From Bacteroidales bacterium (lineage in GTDB: Bacteria; Bacteroidota; Bacteroidia; Bacteroidales; UBA12077), in NCBI GenBank assembly GCA_030637515.1, contig DAOWGM010000051.1, positions 1 through 64,000 on the forward strand: 64,000 nt of DNA. Direction: 5' to 3'. This document shows, piece after piece, positions 51,795-61,310 of this stretch (its first letter is position 1; each line of letters begins with the position of its first letter). The notes beneath the pieces were generated by a model. That model ran no database searches, had not been told where the DNA came from, and saw only the letters and a list, made by a program, of their open reading frames with translations. The translations under genes and the position numbers were made by a program.

Positions 51795-52547
51795 TTAACG
51801 TTTTGTAAGAGTTTTCAGGAATTCTTCATTTCGACGTGTTGCGACATCAAGCTCTATCCCATTTTCCAATTTAACCCTGTATCCATCTGTTTTACAATAT
51901 GATTTAATATAATTCATATTTACAAGATATGATTTATGTATTCTGAAAAACAGCTCGTCTGGTAATAATTCTTCAATATTTTTTAATGTTCTGGCAACCA
52001 AAATAGCTTCATTCCTGTTTGTAAAGATTTTGCAATAATTTTCCTCAGCTTGACAATAAACAATATTATTTATTTTCTCCATCTGAAATCCTTCTAAGGT
52101 TGGTAATGCTATTTTATTAAAATCACCAGATTCACTACCAATATTACTCAGAAACGCTTCAATCTGATCTGTATTTGAACTTTTACTGTTTTTCTTTTCC
52201 AATCGAGTAAGTACATCTCTTAAATCAATATAATTAATTGGTTTTAGCAGATAATCGAGAGCAGCAAATTTTATAGCATCAATAGCATATTGTTTGTAAG
52301 CAGTAGTAAATATTACTTCAAAATCGCAAATATCAAAATAGTCAAAAAGCTTAAACCCATTTTCTTCTGGCATTTCAATATCAAGAAAGACAATGTCAGG
52401 ATGAAGCTTATTTATGGCAAATACACCTTCTTTAACTGAGTCGGCTAACTGTAAAATTTTAACTTTACCGCTAAAATATCTTTCTATAATTTTCGACAGA
52501 GCTTCTCTTGCATTTTTTTCATCGTCAATTATAACACAGGTTTTCAT
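51795..52547 (-). CDS. LytTR-type response regulator
   Basis: 250 residues: receiver domain with phospho-acceptor Asp56 (I-V-F-L-D-I-E-M-P) and a LytTR DNA-binding domain (about 150-250) with N-N-I-V-Y-C-Q-A-E-E-N-Y and F-F-R-I-H-K-S-Y-L-V-N. It is the first gene of the pair with the propeller kinase. About 85 bases separate it from the kinase-like gene upstream. LytTR proteins bind direct repeats; I did not find a convincing pair upstream. Confidence 0.95.
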   Translation of the reverse strand: MKTCVIIDDEKNAREALSKIIERYFSGKVKILQLADSVKEGVFAINKLHPDIVFLDIEMPEENGFKLFDYFDICDFEVIFTTAYKQYAIDAIKFAALDYLLKPINYIDLRDVLTRLEKKNSKSSNTDQIEAFLSNIGSESGDFNKIALPTLEGFQMEKINNIVYCQAEENYCKIFTNRNEAILVARTLKNIEELLPDELFFRIHKSYLVNMNYIKSYCKTDGYRVKLENGIELDVATRRNEEFLKTLTKR

Positions 52548-52632
52548 TTAGTTTCTTATTATTGGGATTGCTAATTTAAAGATACTTGATAAATAATAGA
52601 TATCAAAACATTTAATTTTCAATAAAATAAAT

Positions 52633-53481
52633 TTAAGCGTCTAAGATATGAAATTGAGCTAATCTTAAAATCGGATTCTGTTCAATAAGATCAATCTCTG
52701 AATTAAACTCAGCAGCAACTTCAATTAGTTGTTTTTTAAAGTGATAGCCAATAGACCCTGTTACTCTTATTTTTTGCTTCTGATAATCTTTGTATTTACA
52801 AATATGTATTTTGAAAAGATCACGAAATGTTTTTTTTATGATATTATTTATATAAGGATTACTGCTATGTATCAAGATGAATTCAGTGAATGAAGCCAGA
52901 AATCTGTTAGGATAATTCTCCTTATAAACTTTCTGTAATATTTCATCTTTAGAAAGTTTGTATTTTTTTGAAAAATCAGTTGAGATATCTTCAGGTAAAT
53001 TACCATAAAGAAAATCTGTAATAAAAAGTTTTCCCATATAATCTCCGCCACCTTCGTCGCCAAGTATAAACCCAAGTGAAGGTATATTTTTAGTAATATC
53101 CTTACCATTATACATGCATGTATTAGCTCCGGTTCCAAGTATAACTGCAATTCCTGATTCATTTAAAAATAGAGCTCTTGCTGCAGCCAATAGGTCATGG
53201 TTAATTTCAATTACTGAATTTGTAAAATATTGACTTAAACCATTCAGAATAACATTATTCATATCTTCAGAAGAGCAACCTGATCCGTAAAAATAGATAT
53301 TGGAAATGCCATTAATATCAATTTCTTTAGGTGTTTGGGATTTGATTTCGGCAAACACTTCTTCACTTGTAGTAAAATAAGGGTTAAATCCTTTGGTTTT
53401 AAAACTCAAAGTTATTTTTCCTTGGTCAAGAATAATCCAGTCAGTATTTGTTGAACCGCTATCTGCAACAAGTATCATCAT
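52633..53481 (-). CDS. BadF/BadG-type ATPase, N-acetylglucosamine-kinase-like
   Basis: 282 residues of the ASKHA fold. The N-terminal phosphate loop is A-D-S-G-S-T-N-T-D-W (residues 6-15) and the second nucleotide block is A-V-I-L-G-T-G-A-N-T near residue 113; G-D-E-G-G-G-D-Y-M-G follows. These match BadF/BcrA-type and eukaryote-like N-acetylglucosamine kinases. It overlaps the stop of the peptide-binding lipoprotein gene by one base (TAATG), so the two are translationally coupled. Recycling of cell-wall amino sugars and peptides would fit both products, but that is inference; benzoyl-CoA reductase chemistry is unlikely in this context. Confidence 0.88.
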   Translation of the reverse strand: MMILVADSGSTNTDWIILDQGKITLSFKTKGFNPYFTTSEEVFAEIKSQTPKEIDINGISNIYFYGSGCSSEDMNNVILNGLSQYFTNSVIEINHDLLAAARALFLNESGIAVILGTGANTCMYNGKDITKNIPSLGFILGDEGGGDYMGKLFITDFLYGNLPEDISTDFSKKYKLSKDEILQKVYKENYPNRFLASFTEFILIHSSNPYINNIIKKTFRDLFKIHICKYKDYQKQKIRVTGSIGYHFKKQLIEVAAEFNSEIDLIEQNPILRLAQFHILDA

Positions 53482-55103
53482 TAGTTTGTTTTTTTAACAT
53501 TTTTAAGAATTAATAAATTCATTGGATTGCTTTCCAGACCCATAACATTATTATTCACAAATCTTATAACTTCATCATAGTATAAAGGCACAATAACAGC
53601 ATCATTGCTAAGTATTTGATTCATTTCTTGATATAAACTATATCTTCTAATGTCGTTAGTTTCCAACATGGCCTGTTCATATAATAAATCAAATTTGGGA
53701 TTGAAATAGTGAGTATAATTTGGACCACCAGGGCTAAAATTTTTACTATAGAAAAGAGTGAGGTAATTTTCCGCATCAGGATAATCTGCAATCCAGGAAC
53801 CTCGGAAAAACTCTAATTTAGAATTAGCAACCATGTCACGAAAAGTTGCTCCTGTACTAACATTAATTTCGATTTTTATGCCAAATTGAGAAAGTTGTTG
53901 CTGAATATATTCGCATAAATCAAGATAATCACTGGTTGTTGTTAATGTAATGGTTTGCAAACCTATTCCTTCTGGATAACCAGCTTCTTTTAATAAATTT
54001 CGAGTTTCATCAGGATCGTATTTATAAGCAACTTGGGTTTCGGAAAAAGAAGGAAGCCCTTTGGGAATAAATCCATAATTAGCTGGTGTGCCAATATTGT
54101 TCCTAAGATATTTCATCATTTTTACACGATCGAATCCATAATTTATAGCCTGACGAACTTTTTTATTTAATACGGGCGACGAGCTATTTTTAATTTCTGA
54201 TGAATCAAGTAAAAATCCAAGGTACTCTGTATTCAAATATGGTTGATTTATCATTTTTATTTTTCCGGAGTACTTAGGATTCAGGTTACCATTTTTTGTG
54301 ATGAGTTCATCTTTATTTGCAGGACTAAGTCCGGAAATAAAATCAACTTTCCCTTTAAGAAACTCAAGAAACTCTGATTGCTTATCATTTGTAAAGCTAA
54401 TTGCAATTGCATCTAGGTAGGGAAGAGGATTTTTCGCACTATCTATTTCAAAATAATTTGGGTTTTTAACCAATATTAATTTTTCACCTTCTTTCCACAG
54501 TTTAAATATAAACGGACCTGTTCCAATCGGGTTATTCCTAAAATCAACTCCGTAATAATCAACCGCCTCTTTTGGAACAACTGAACAATATTGCATGGTT
54601 AATAAACCTGTAAAAGCCGGGAAAGGATTTTTTAATCTGATTTGTAAAATACTATCATTAATTGCTTCTATTCCGTTCTCTGCTACATTATTAAAAATCC
54701 AGGCACCGGGCGATGCTGTTTCGGGATCAATAATACGATTCAAACTATACTCAAAGTCTTTTGCAGTTACTTTTCTTCCTATTCCATCCTTGAAAATTGG
54801 ATTATTATGAAACCGAACATCATTTCTAAGCGTAAATTGATATATCTTTCCGGATTCAAGAACTTCCCATTTTTTTGCAATACAAGCCTGTATTTTAAGA
54901 TTGTTATCCATTTGTAACAAGCCATTATATATTTGATTTGTAGGCCAAATAAGAACCTGACTTTTAGCAAATGCCGGATCTAATGTTGATATTCCTTTAG
55001 ATTCATTATAACGGAATACATTCTTATTTGATTCTGTGTTTTGGTTCTTGCATGAAAAAAATAGAAGAACCAGAAAAATATATAATATGATTTTTTTTGG
55101 CAT
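53481..55103 (-). CDS. Peptide-binding lipoprotein of the ABC SBP family 5 (DppA/OppA-like)
   Basis: 540 residues from the ATG at 55103; the frame reaches 55121 but the signal M-P-K-K-I-I-L-Y-I-F... with a lipobox ending S-C (Cys18) starts here. Family 5 blocks are clear: L-D-P-A-F-A-K near the N-terminus, Y-Q-F-T-L-R-N-D-V-R-F-H, V-T-A-K-D-F-E-Y-S-L, and R-Q-A-I-N-Y-G-F-D-R. Such proteins deliver oligopeptides to ABC permeases, but no permease or ATPase gene is adjacent. Coupled to the downstream BadF-type kinase. Capture of muropeptides is one possibility. Confidence 0.92.
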   Translation of the reverse strand: MPKKIILYIFLVLLFFSCKNQNTESNKNVFRYNESKGISTLDPAFAKSQVLIWPTNQIYNGLLQMDNNLKIQACIAKKWEVLESGKIYQFTLRNDVRFHNNPIFKDGIGRKVTAKDFEYSLNRIIDPETASPGAWIFNNVAENGIEAINDSILQIRLKNPFPAFTGLLTMQYCSVVPKEAVDYYGVDFRNNPIGTGPFIFKLWKEGEKLILVKNPNYFEIDSAKNPLPYLDAIAISFTNDKQSEFLEFLKGKVDFISGLSPANKDELITKNGNLNPKYSGKIKMINQPYLNTEYLGFLLDSSEIKNSSSPVLNKKVRQAINYGFDRVKMMKYLRNNIGTPANYGFIPKGLPSFSETQVAYKYDPDETRNLLKEAGYPEGIGLQTITLTTTSDYLDLCEYIQQQLSQFGIKIEINVSTGATFRDMVANSKLEFFRGSWIADYPDAENYLTLFYSKNFSPGGPNYTHYFNPKFDLLYEQAMLETNDIRRYSLYQEMNQILSNDAVIVPLYYDEVIRFVNNNVMGLESNPMNLLILKNVKKTN

Positions 55104-55189
55104 AGGTTCGCTTTTATGCAAAAATAGATAAAAAATGAGATAAAAATTTAAAAGCTAATAAATTGATGCGAACCGGCAAATAGTATAAA

Positions 55190-55226
55190 TTAAGAAAGCC
55201 AGAAACCTGGTGTTCCTGACTTTCCT
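55190..55226 (-). terminator. Hairpin downstream of the TonB-dependent receptor gene
   Basis: On the minus strand GAAAGTCAG pairs with CTGGCTTTC (one G-T pair) around a 13-base centre, then TTAATTT. The T-run is weak. It lies about 190 bases after the receptor stop, within the 310-base gap 55104-55413. Confidence 0.5.
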
Positions 55227-55256
55227 AATACCCTAAAAATTAAACCTAAAATTTAA

Positions 55257-55322
55257 ATGAAAAAACTGTCTATGATTTTTAAAATCAATTTAGAATCAGT
55301 TTCTATTACATTAACGTTATAA
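55257..55322 (+). pseudogene. Possible relic of a SusC/TonB-receptor start
   Basis: A 21-codon frame begins M-K-K-L-S-M-I-F-K-I-N-L and then stops; it is preceded by ACCCTAAAAATTAAACC and CCTAAAATTTAA, of the kind found before ATGAAA in Bacteroidota. The N-terminus resembles the start of STN-domain TonB receptors. Nothing further of such a gene is present, so this may be a remnant or chance. The same CCTAAAATTTAA occurs before an ATGAAA at 63569. Confidence 0.25.
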
Positions 55323-55413
55323 CTTAAATATTGTTTCAGAAAAACTTGTTTTTCTCAACATTTTTTAGTAAAAAATTCTGTAAAGCCTATGTAATAATAC
55401 TTATAGATTTTAT

Positions 55414-57858
55414 TTAAAACTTCAATGTTATTCCACCCAAAACATTAATACCTGCTTGTGGAAAATAACCATCCATTAAATATTCGGTATCACCCAGTAT
55501 GTATCTGTAAACCCATGCATTAGACTCATATTCGTGATTAAAAATATTATTAATCAAAATATTGAATCCTATTTCTTTAATTAGATTTGTGTGTACTGTA
55601 TACGATAGTTTCAAATCATTCACAAAATATGGATCAATTGATCTGTCGTTGTTTGATGTGTTATCGATAAATTGTTTGCCAACATATTTCGATATTAATT
55701 CAGCTTTAAAATTCTTAAAGGCACTATACGAAATATTTCCGTTTGCAACTATATTTGGCGAAAATGCAAGGTCTGTTTCTCCAAGATCATTTGATTCCTG
55801 CCCCCAAGTATCCCAGTTATCAACATATTCAATAAAGTTTTGGATTTTATTTTGACTTAGTGTAGCATTTCCGCTTACACTTAATTTTTCAAATATTTTT
55901 ACACCGACAGAAACCTCAATGCCAAGCCTGTAACTTTTATCAACATTTGTCATAATGGGTGCTCCAACATCATTTATTTCACCAGTAAGAACAAGCTGGT
56001 CTTTATAATTCATATAATAAATATTTGAGCTTATAAATGCTTTCGTAGAATTATAGTTATATCCTAATTCAATATTATTTAATTTCTCTGAAGTTGGCAA
56101 TGGTTTGTCAGGATCTGCATCTGTATAATTACTTCTGTTAGGCTCTCTGTTTGCAATACCAAAGCTAAGATACGTAGAATGTAAATCATTCAATCTGTAA
56201 AATATTCCAAGTTTTGGATTAAAAAAGTCAAAATTGTGAGATTGAGAGAGGTCTCTTAAGTCGTCATCAATTCCGGTAATGGAATAATCAATATGTCTAT
56301 ATTGCAAATCCACATATCCGTTAAGCTTATTGAAAAAAAGATATTTTGCTTTAGCATAAATATTAAAGTCCGTTTTCATCCCATTACTTTCATACCATCG
56401 GTGTCTGATATTTCCATTACTTGCATATTCAGCCCAAATTACTTCACCAAAGTGATCTCCGTCATATTGATTCCAACCACCGCCACTTGTAATGTTTAAG
56501 TTCCCGGCTTGATAGTTTAAAGAAAATACTCCACCATAGAAATGATTGTCGAGCCATTTTTGCTGAACAAGGTCTGTACTTGTAATTGTATCTACAGTCA
56601 GAATAATATCTTCAAGTTGATAATCTGCTAAATCACGATCTTTTTTATATTGCTCATAATATCCTTTACCTCTTGTGTAATGCAATGCTGTATTCAGGTT
56701 TAAATTAGAGTTAAATTCATAAGAATAAAAAAGCTGATAATGAGATTGTTGATAGTTGTCAGTTTCATTATCGTATGTGTAGATATTGTAAGTCCTACTA
56801 TCAGAGTTAATCATATTATCATATTCTTCCTGATCAATTAACCAATTATCAAGATACTCTTGCATTCCAGCTTCATCATCTTCTAATCTCACTTTTGGAA
56901 CGCCATTCCACGCTTGATATGTTTTTTCTTTACCGGTAAAAATATTAGCTTTTAAAATACTTTTGCTTGTATAGTATGTTCCTGACAGAAAAAATGATTC
57001 CAAATCAGATTCTGCTCTGTCAATATAACCGTTAGATGAAATTTTAGATAAACGTCCGTCAAATGAAATTTTATTATTAATTAAACCAGTTCCAAAGCTT
57101 ACTGTATTTCTGAAGGTATTATAAGATCCTGCATATGAACTTATTTCAGAATAAGCATCCTTGTTAAATGTTTCGGTTTGCATATTAATTGAAGCACCAA
57201 ATGCAGATGAACCATTTGTTGAGGTTCCAACTCCTCGTTGTATCTGAATATTATCAACAGACGATAATAAATCGGGCATATTTACAAACCAAACACCATG
57301 TGACTCAGAATCGTTTAAAGGTATTCCATTAACCGTAATATTAATCCGGTTTTGATCTGTGCCACGAATTCTGAAATAAGTATAACCGATTCCTGCACCT
57401 GCATCAGATGTAGATACAATGGAAGGAGTCACGCTTAATAAATAAGGAATATCCTGCCCTAAATTGTTTTCTTTTATTTCTTTGTCATTAATATTTGTAA
57501 AAGAAATTGGGTCATTGTTTTGCGCTTTTGTTGCCGTTACAATAACTTCATCAGAAAGTATGCTTGATGGTTCAAGTACAAAAATTAAATTCTCAGTTAT
57601 TTTTCCAATAATTTCCTTCTCCAAAGTTTTAAAGCCCAAATATGAAATAACAAAAGTTCGCTTTTCAGATTTTAGTTTAGAAAAGGTAAATTCTCCATTC
57701 GAATTTGTTGCAGTACCTTTAAATGTTTCTTTAATTATTACATTGGCACCAATTAATAGTTCTCCATTTTGATCTTTTACAATTCCCGTAATTTTTTCTT
57801 GTGAGAAAGTAGTGATCGTTAATACACTTAATAAGATTAAAATTCCTATCCGCTTCAT
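55414..57858 (-). CDS. TonB-dependent receptor under TPP-riboswitch control
   Basis: 814 residues from the ATG at 57858 (signal peptide MKRIGILILLSVLTITTFSQ); the frame runs 29 codons further up but without a signal. A carboxypeptidase-regulatory-like domain (I-T-G-I-V-K-D-Q-N-G-E, about 22-100) precedes the plug (F-R-I-R-G-T-D-Q-N-R-I-N, V-N-G-I-P-L-N-D, G-S-S-A-F-G-A-S-I-N-M) and a 22-strand barrel ending in L-G-G-I-T-L-K-F. The leader carries a thiamin-pyrophosphate riboswitch, so the substrate is very likely thiamin or a precursor. Bacteroidota with TPP-controlled receptors of this type are known. No inner-membrane thiamin transporter is adjacent. Confidence 0.93.
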   Translation of the reverse strand: MKRIGILILLSVLTITTFSQEKITGIVKDQNGELLIGANVIIKETFKGTATNSNGEFTFSKLKSEKRTFVISYLGFKTLEKEIIGKITENLIFVLEPSSILSDEVIVTATKAQNNDPISFTNINDKEIKENNLGQDIPYLLSVTPSIVSTSDAGAGIGYTYFRIRGTDQNRINITVNGIPLNDSESHGVWFVNMPDLLSSVDNIQIQRGVGTSTNGSSAFGASINMQTETFNKDAYSEISSYAGSYNTFRNTVSFGTGLINNKISFDGRLSKISSNGYIDRAESDLESFFLSGTYYTSKSILKANIFTGKEKTYQAWNGVPKVRLEDDEAGMQEYLDNWLIDQEEYDNMINSDSRTYNIYTYDNETDNYQQSHYQLFYSYEFNSNLNLNTALHYTRGKGYYEQYKKDRDLADYQLEDIILTVDTITSTDLVQQKWLDNHFYGGVFSLNYQAGNLNITSGGGWNQYDGDHFGEVIWAEYASNGNIRHRWYESNGMKTDFNIYAKAKYLFFNKLNGYVDLQYRHIDYSITGIDDDLRDLSQSHNFDFFNPKLGIFYRLNDLHSTYLSFGIANREPNRSNYTDADPDKPLPTSEKLNNIELGYNYNSTKAFISSNIYYMNYKDQLVLTGEINDVGAPIMTNVDKSYRLGIEVSVGVKIFEKLSVSGNATLSQNKIQNFIEYVDNWDTWGQESNDLGETDLAFSPNIVANGNISYSAFKNFKAELISKYVGKQFIDNTSNNDRSIDPYFVNDLKLSYTVHTNLIKEIGFNILINNIFNHEYESNAWVYRYILGDTEYLMDGYFPQAGINVLGGITLKF

Positions 57859-58035
57859 TTTTTTAGTTTTTAAATTGTTTAACATTCGGATAGCTGAAAA
57901 GTAAAGTTCGTTATTACGAAATAAACCGAGGCCTCTAAAAATCATTGTTTTTATTAAATAATGATTTGTGTTTACTAATAATTTAGCAAACTGAACTTAT
58001 CAGCTTTAATGAAAAACAATGGGAAATTTTTGATT

Positions 58036-58115
58036 AACTCTTTTTCCTATCCGGCATTACCCGGACCAGGTTCGAAGGGTATGATCTCAGCCTGTATATT
58101 TGGCACCCCATTGAT
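58036..58115 (-). ncRNA. TPP (THI-box) riboswitch
   Basis: Read on the minus strand, the conserved parts of the THI element occur in order: GGGGTGCC, then GGCTGAGATCATACCC, TTCGAACCTGGTCCGGG, TAATGCCGG and a purine-rich end (AGGAAAAAGAG). These match the P1-P5 core of thiamin-pyrophosphate aptamers. It precedes the TonB-dependent receptor by about 180 bases; a small hairpin TTCGT-AATA-ACGAA near 57907-57921 could belong to the expression platform. Confidence 0.95.
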
Positions 58116-58148
58116 CGCAGCAAATGTATAGTAAAAAAGTAATAATAC

Positions 58149-58183
58149 AAAAAAACCGGTCACGATTATTTTCGAGACCGGCT
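58149..58183 (-). terminator. Terminator of the thioredoxin gene
   Basis: On the minus strand CCGGTC (58181-58176) pairs with GACCGG (58161-58156) and a run of seven T follows. It separates thioredoxin from the downstream riboswitch-controlled receptor gene. Confidence 0.85.
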
Positions 58184-58204
58184 AATTCTTATAATGAAGT
58201 TTAA

Positions 58205-58570
58205 TTAGTTCTCAAGACTAACTTTTAATACATCTTTAATTGCATTTTGGAATGAATCCTTTGGTAAAGCTCCTTGTGCCATTTGTGGTTGCCCGTCCAT
58301 TGGAACGAATAACAATGAAGGGATACTTTTTACACCAAACATTCCAGCTAATTCTTGCTGATCTTCAGTATCAACTTTGTAGATGTCTATTTTTCCATCA
58401 TATTCTTTTGATAACTCTTCCAAGATAGGAGCAACCATTTTACAAGGTTGACACCAGTCAGCGTAAAAATCAATTAAACATGGTTTGTTTCCTTCAAATT
58501 TCCAATCTTTATTTTCTTCAAAGTTGAAAACCTTTTCCTTAAATGTTTCTTTAGTTAAATGTTCAAGCAT
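58205..58570 (-). CDS. Thioredoxin
   Basis: 121 residues, cytoplasmic, active site D-W-C-Q-P-C-K at about residues 38-44 and cis-proline motif S-I-P-S near 84. WCQPC replaces the common WCGPC; this variant occurs in Bacteroidota thioredoxins. An N-terminal extension of about 15 residues precedes the usual first strand. Stands alone between its terminator and the divergent CCA-adding-enzyme gene. General dithiol-disulfide exchange is expected. Confidence 0.93.
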   Translation of the reverse strand: MLEHLTKETFKEKVFNFEENKDWKFEGNKPCLIDFYADWCQPCKMVAPILEELSKEYDGKIDIYKVDTEDQQELAGMFGVKSIPSLLFVPMDGQPQMAQGALPKDSFQNAIKDVLKVSLEN

Positions 58571-58697
58571 TTCTTTATAATTTAATGTTATTAATATTTG
58601 TTTCTTTAAAAATCAATATGAATTTATATAGATGTTATCAAACAATATTCCAAACATGAAAAAGGCAGGATTAGTTCAGATTAAGTGCAAATAATTG

Positions 58698-58705
58698 TAA
58701 TTTTG
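58698..58705 (+). promoter_or_regulatory. Putative -7 element near the cca start
   Basis: TAATTTTG fits TANNTTTG and ends two bases before the first ATG at 58708. If used, transcription would begin after that ATG and the protein would start at the next in-frame ATG, 58738. No clear -33 element. Confidence 0.4.
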
Positions 58706-58707
58706 TC

Positions 58708-60147
58708 ATGAAATTTAACGAATTGTCATATATACATATGAAGAAATGTCTTAATGATCCGATTTTTAATATTATATCTCAGGTAGGAGAGCTTGAAAAG
58801 ACTCCTGTTTTTGTAATTGGAGGATTTGTTCGTGATGCTTTGTTAAAAAGGTCATCGAAAGACATTGATATTGTTGCATTGGGAAGTGGAATTGAAATAG
58901 CAAAAAAGGTTGCCAAGAAAATAGGTCCAAAAGTAAAAGTGAGTGTTTTTAAGAATTTTGGTACAGCTATGTTACGACATGGTGATTATGAAATTGAATT
59001 CGTTGGAGCCAGAAAAGAATCTTATCGACAAAGCTCAAGAAAACCTATTATTGAGAACGGAACATTAGAAGATGATCAGAACAGACGCGATTTTACAATT
59101 AATGCTTTAGCTATATCGCTAAATAAAGAAAACTATGGTGAATTAATAGATCCTTTTAATGGGGTAGAGGATATACAAAAAAAGATTATTAGAACTCCTC
59201 TTGATCCTGACACTACATTTTCTGATGATCCTTTGCGGATGTTTAGGGCCGTTAGATTTTCTTCGCAATTACATTTTACTATTGAGGAAAAAACATTTAC
59301 ATCAATTAGTAATAATAAGGATAGAGTAAAAATATTATCTGGCGAAAGAATAATTGATGAGCTAAATAAAATTCTTCTTTCTTCGAAGCCATCAATTGGA
59401 TTAAAAATTCTTGAGAAAACTGGACTGGTAGCTGAATTTTTTCCTGAGTTTCAGAAACTTAAAGGAGTAGAAACAAAGGATGGGAAAATGCATAAAGATA
59501 ATTTCTATCATACTCTTGAGGTTGTAGATAATGTTAGAAGTAAATCAGATAATTTATGGTTGCTTTGGGCAGCACTATTACATGATATCGCTAAGCCAAA
59601 AACAAAACGTTATAGCAAGGAGGTAGGATGGACTTTTCATGGGCATGAGTTTGCTGGAGCAAAGATGATTCCTTCAATTTTTAAGCGACTCAAACTACCT
59701 CTAAACGAAAAAATGAAATACGTTGAGAAACTTGTTCTGTTGCATTTGCGTCCAATAGTGTTATCACAGGATATTGTTACGGATTCTGCTGTGCGAAGGT
59801 TATTGTTTGATGCCGGAGACGAGGTTGATGATTTAATGCTTTTATGCGAAGCTGACATTACCTCAAAAAACGAATATACGGTTCAAAAGCATTTAAGTAA
59901 CTTTAAGATTGTTCGCGAAAAGTTAATTGAAATTGAAGGAAAAGACGCTTTACGTAATTTCCAACCACCAATTTCAGGTGAGCTAATTATTGAAACATTT
60001 GGTATTAAACCAAGCAAAACAGTTGGTGATATTAAAAATGCTATAAAAGAAGCAATCCTTGAAGGTGAAATACATAATGATCACAAGGAAGCTTATGATT
60101 TTATGTTAAAGAAAGGTCGGGAGTTAGGTTTGAATCCTAAGAGATAA
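58708..60147 (+). CDS. cca: CCA-adding tRNA nucleotidyltransferase with HD domain
   Basis: Adds CCA to tRNA 3' ends, needed here because the tRNA-Val gene lacks CCA. 479 residues: the nucleotidyltransferase head ([16 protein letters not shown]), the [11 protein letters not shown] block, the R-A-V-R-F motif and a C-terminal HD phosphohydrolase domain (L-L-H-D-I-A-K-P near residue 295). A promoter-like TAATTTTG abuts the first ATG, so translation may begin at Met11 (58738) instead, shortening it to 469 residues; the conserved part starts after both. Poly(A)-polymerase activity is the less likely alternative. Confidence 0.94.
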   Translation: MKFNELSYIHMKKCLNDPIFNIISQVGELEKTPVFVIGGFVRDALLKRSSKDIDIVALGSGIEIAKKVAKKIGPKVKVSVFKNFGTAMLRHGDYEIEFVGARKESYRQSSRKPIIENGTLEDDQNRRDFTINALAISLNKENYGELIDPFNGVEDIQKKIIRTPLDPDTTFSDDPLRMFRAVRFSSQLHFTIEEKTFTSISNNKDRVKILSGERIIDELNKILLSSKPSIGLKILEKTGLVAEFFPEFQKLKGVETKDGKMHKDNFYHTLEVVDNVRSKSDNLWLLWAALLHDIAKPKTKRYSKEVGWTFHGHEFAGAKMIPSIFKRLKLPLNEKMKYVEKLVLLHLRPIVLSQDIVTDSAVRRLLFDAGDEVDDLMLLCEADITSKNEYTVQKHLSNFKIVREKLIEIEGKDALRNFQPPISGELIIETFGIKPSKTVGDIKNAIKEAILEGEIHNDHKEAYDFMLKKGRELGLNPKR

Positions 60148-60273
60148 ATTACAATCTAACAAACTACAAATCTCAAATAAATCCGAAAATACAAGACTCA
60201 ATTCACAAAAGAGTTTAGTAATAGGTAATTTAAAAATTGGAGTATATTATCAACTTTAAACTTTGAACACATT

Positions 60274-61305
60274 TTATTTATTAAAGTTCAGGATCAGATA
60301 AGTAGGTAAGTGATCGCTAAATCCTCCGTTATATTTAAATCCAATAAATGTTCTTTTTGGTTTAAATCCGAAATGACTTTGATCTGGTTCGAGTAAAAAA
60401 TCAGCATTAAAAATATGAATATCTTCTGTGGAGGTAAAAACAGAGTTTCCTTTATTCAAAATATTTCCTGAAACAATAAACTGATCAAGAACTCCCCATT
60501 CGCCCTGGTATTTATATGTTCCAATATTTTTTGTTTTATATAAAAATGACGATAAATTATACAGTTGGTTCTCAACTATTTGATCTAAGTTTTGAGACGC
60601 GGCTAATATTTCATGTAAACTCTTATTGTCGGGATAATCATTAAAATCGCCAGTTATTATTACATTAGATTCTGGATTTGATTTAAAAATAGAATCAACT
60701 TTCTCTTTTAAAACTGAAGCTACAAATACTCTTCGTCCTTCAGATTCCAGTTGTCCTCCCCAACGTGATGGCCAGTGATTAATAAAAATATTTAATGTGT
60801 CAGAGTTATTTGTAATACCTTTTACATATAATATATCTCTGGTTTTACTATCTGGATTATTAGGAAAGTTTATTGGAATTGCTTCATAACTTAAAGGTGT
60901 AAATAATTCTTTTCGATATAAAAGTCCAACGTCAATCCCTCTTCTATCGGGAGACTCTTTGTGTACAATCTGATAATTAAACTTAATCAGTGGAGTATTT
61001 GAAACTAAATCTTCAATTACTTTCCTGTTTTCAATTTCGCATAAGCCAATAATTGCTGGTGGATTCCATCCTCCGACAGCTACAATTACTTTATAAATAT
61101 TATTTAGTTTCGAGTAATATTTGTGATTATTCCAAAAGCGATCACCTGTAGGTAAGAATTCTTCATCATTTATTAAAGAGTCATTGTATGTATCAAAAAG
61201 GTTTTCGACATTATAAAACATTATTTTATAACTGTCTGCAATATCTTGTGAAAAAACAGAACTGAAAACAAGAGCTAAAACGACAATTAAAAAGTGCTTT
61301 TTCAT
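60274..61305 (-). CDS. Exported endonuclease/exonuclease/phosphatase-family protein
   Basis: 343 residues with a signal peptide (MKKHFLIVVLALVFSSVFSQ). The EEP fold is shown by M-F-Y-N-V-E-N-L-F-D-T (N and E metal ligands), G-L-C-E-I-E-N, I-N-H-W-P-S-R, I-T-G-D-F-N-D and S-D-H-L-P near the C-terminus. Exported members may act as nucleases or phosphodiesterases in the periplasm or outside. It follows the beta-helix lipoprotein gene by 5 bases and is likely cotranscribed. Substrate unknown. The 126 bases between its stop and the convergent cca gene show no clear terminator. Confidence 0.9.
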   Translation of the reverse strand: MKKHFLIVVLALVFSSVFSQDIADSYKIMFYNVENLFDTYNDSLINDEEFLPTGDRFWNNHKYYSKLNNIYKVIVAVGGWNPPAIIGLCEIENRKVIEDLVSNTPLIKFNYQIVHKESPDRRGIDVGLLYRKELFTPLSYEAIPINFPNNPDSKTRDILYVKGITNNSDTLNIFINHWPSRWGGQLESEGRRVFVASVLKEKVDSIFKSNPESNVIITGDFNDYPDNKSLHEILAASQNLDQIVENQLYNLSSFLYKTKNIGTYKYQGEWGVLDQFIVSGNILNKGNSVFTSTEDIHIFNADFLLEPDQSHFGFKPKRTFIGFKYNGGFSDHLPTYLILNFNK

Positions 61306-61310
61306 ATAAT

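Noticed and set aside
52633-53481. Benzoyl-CoA reductase or 2-hydroxyacyl-CoA dehydratase activator
   Set aside because: No dehydratase subunits nearby and the sequence blocks fit the N-acetylglucosamine-kinase branch better.
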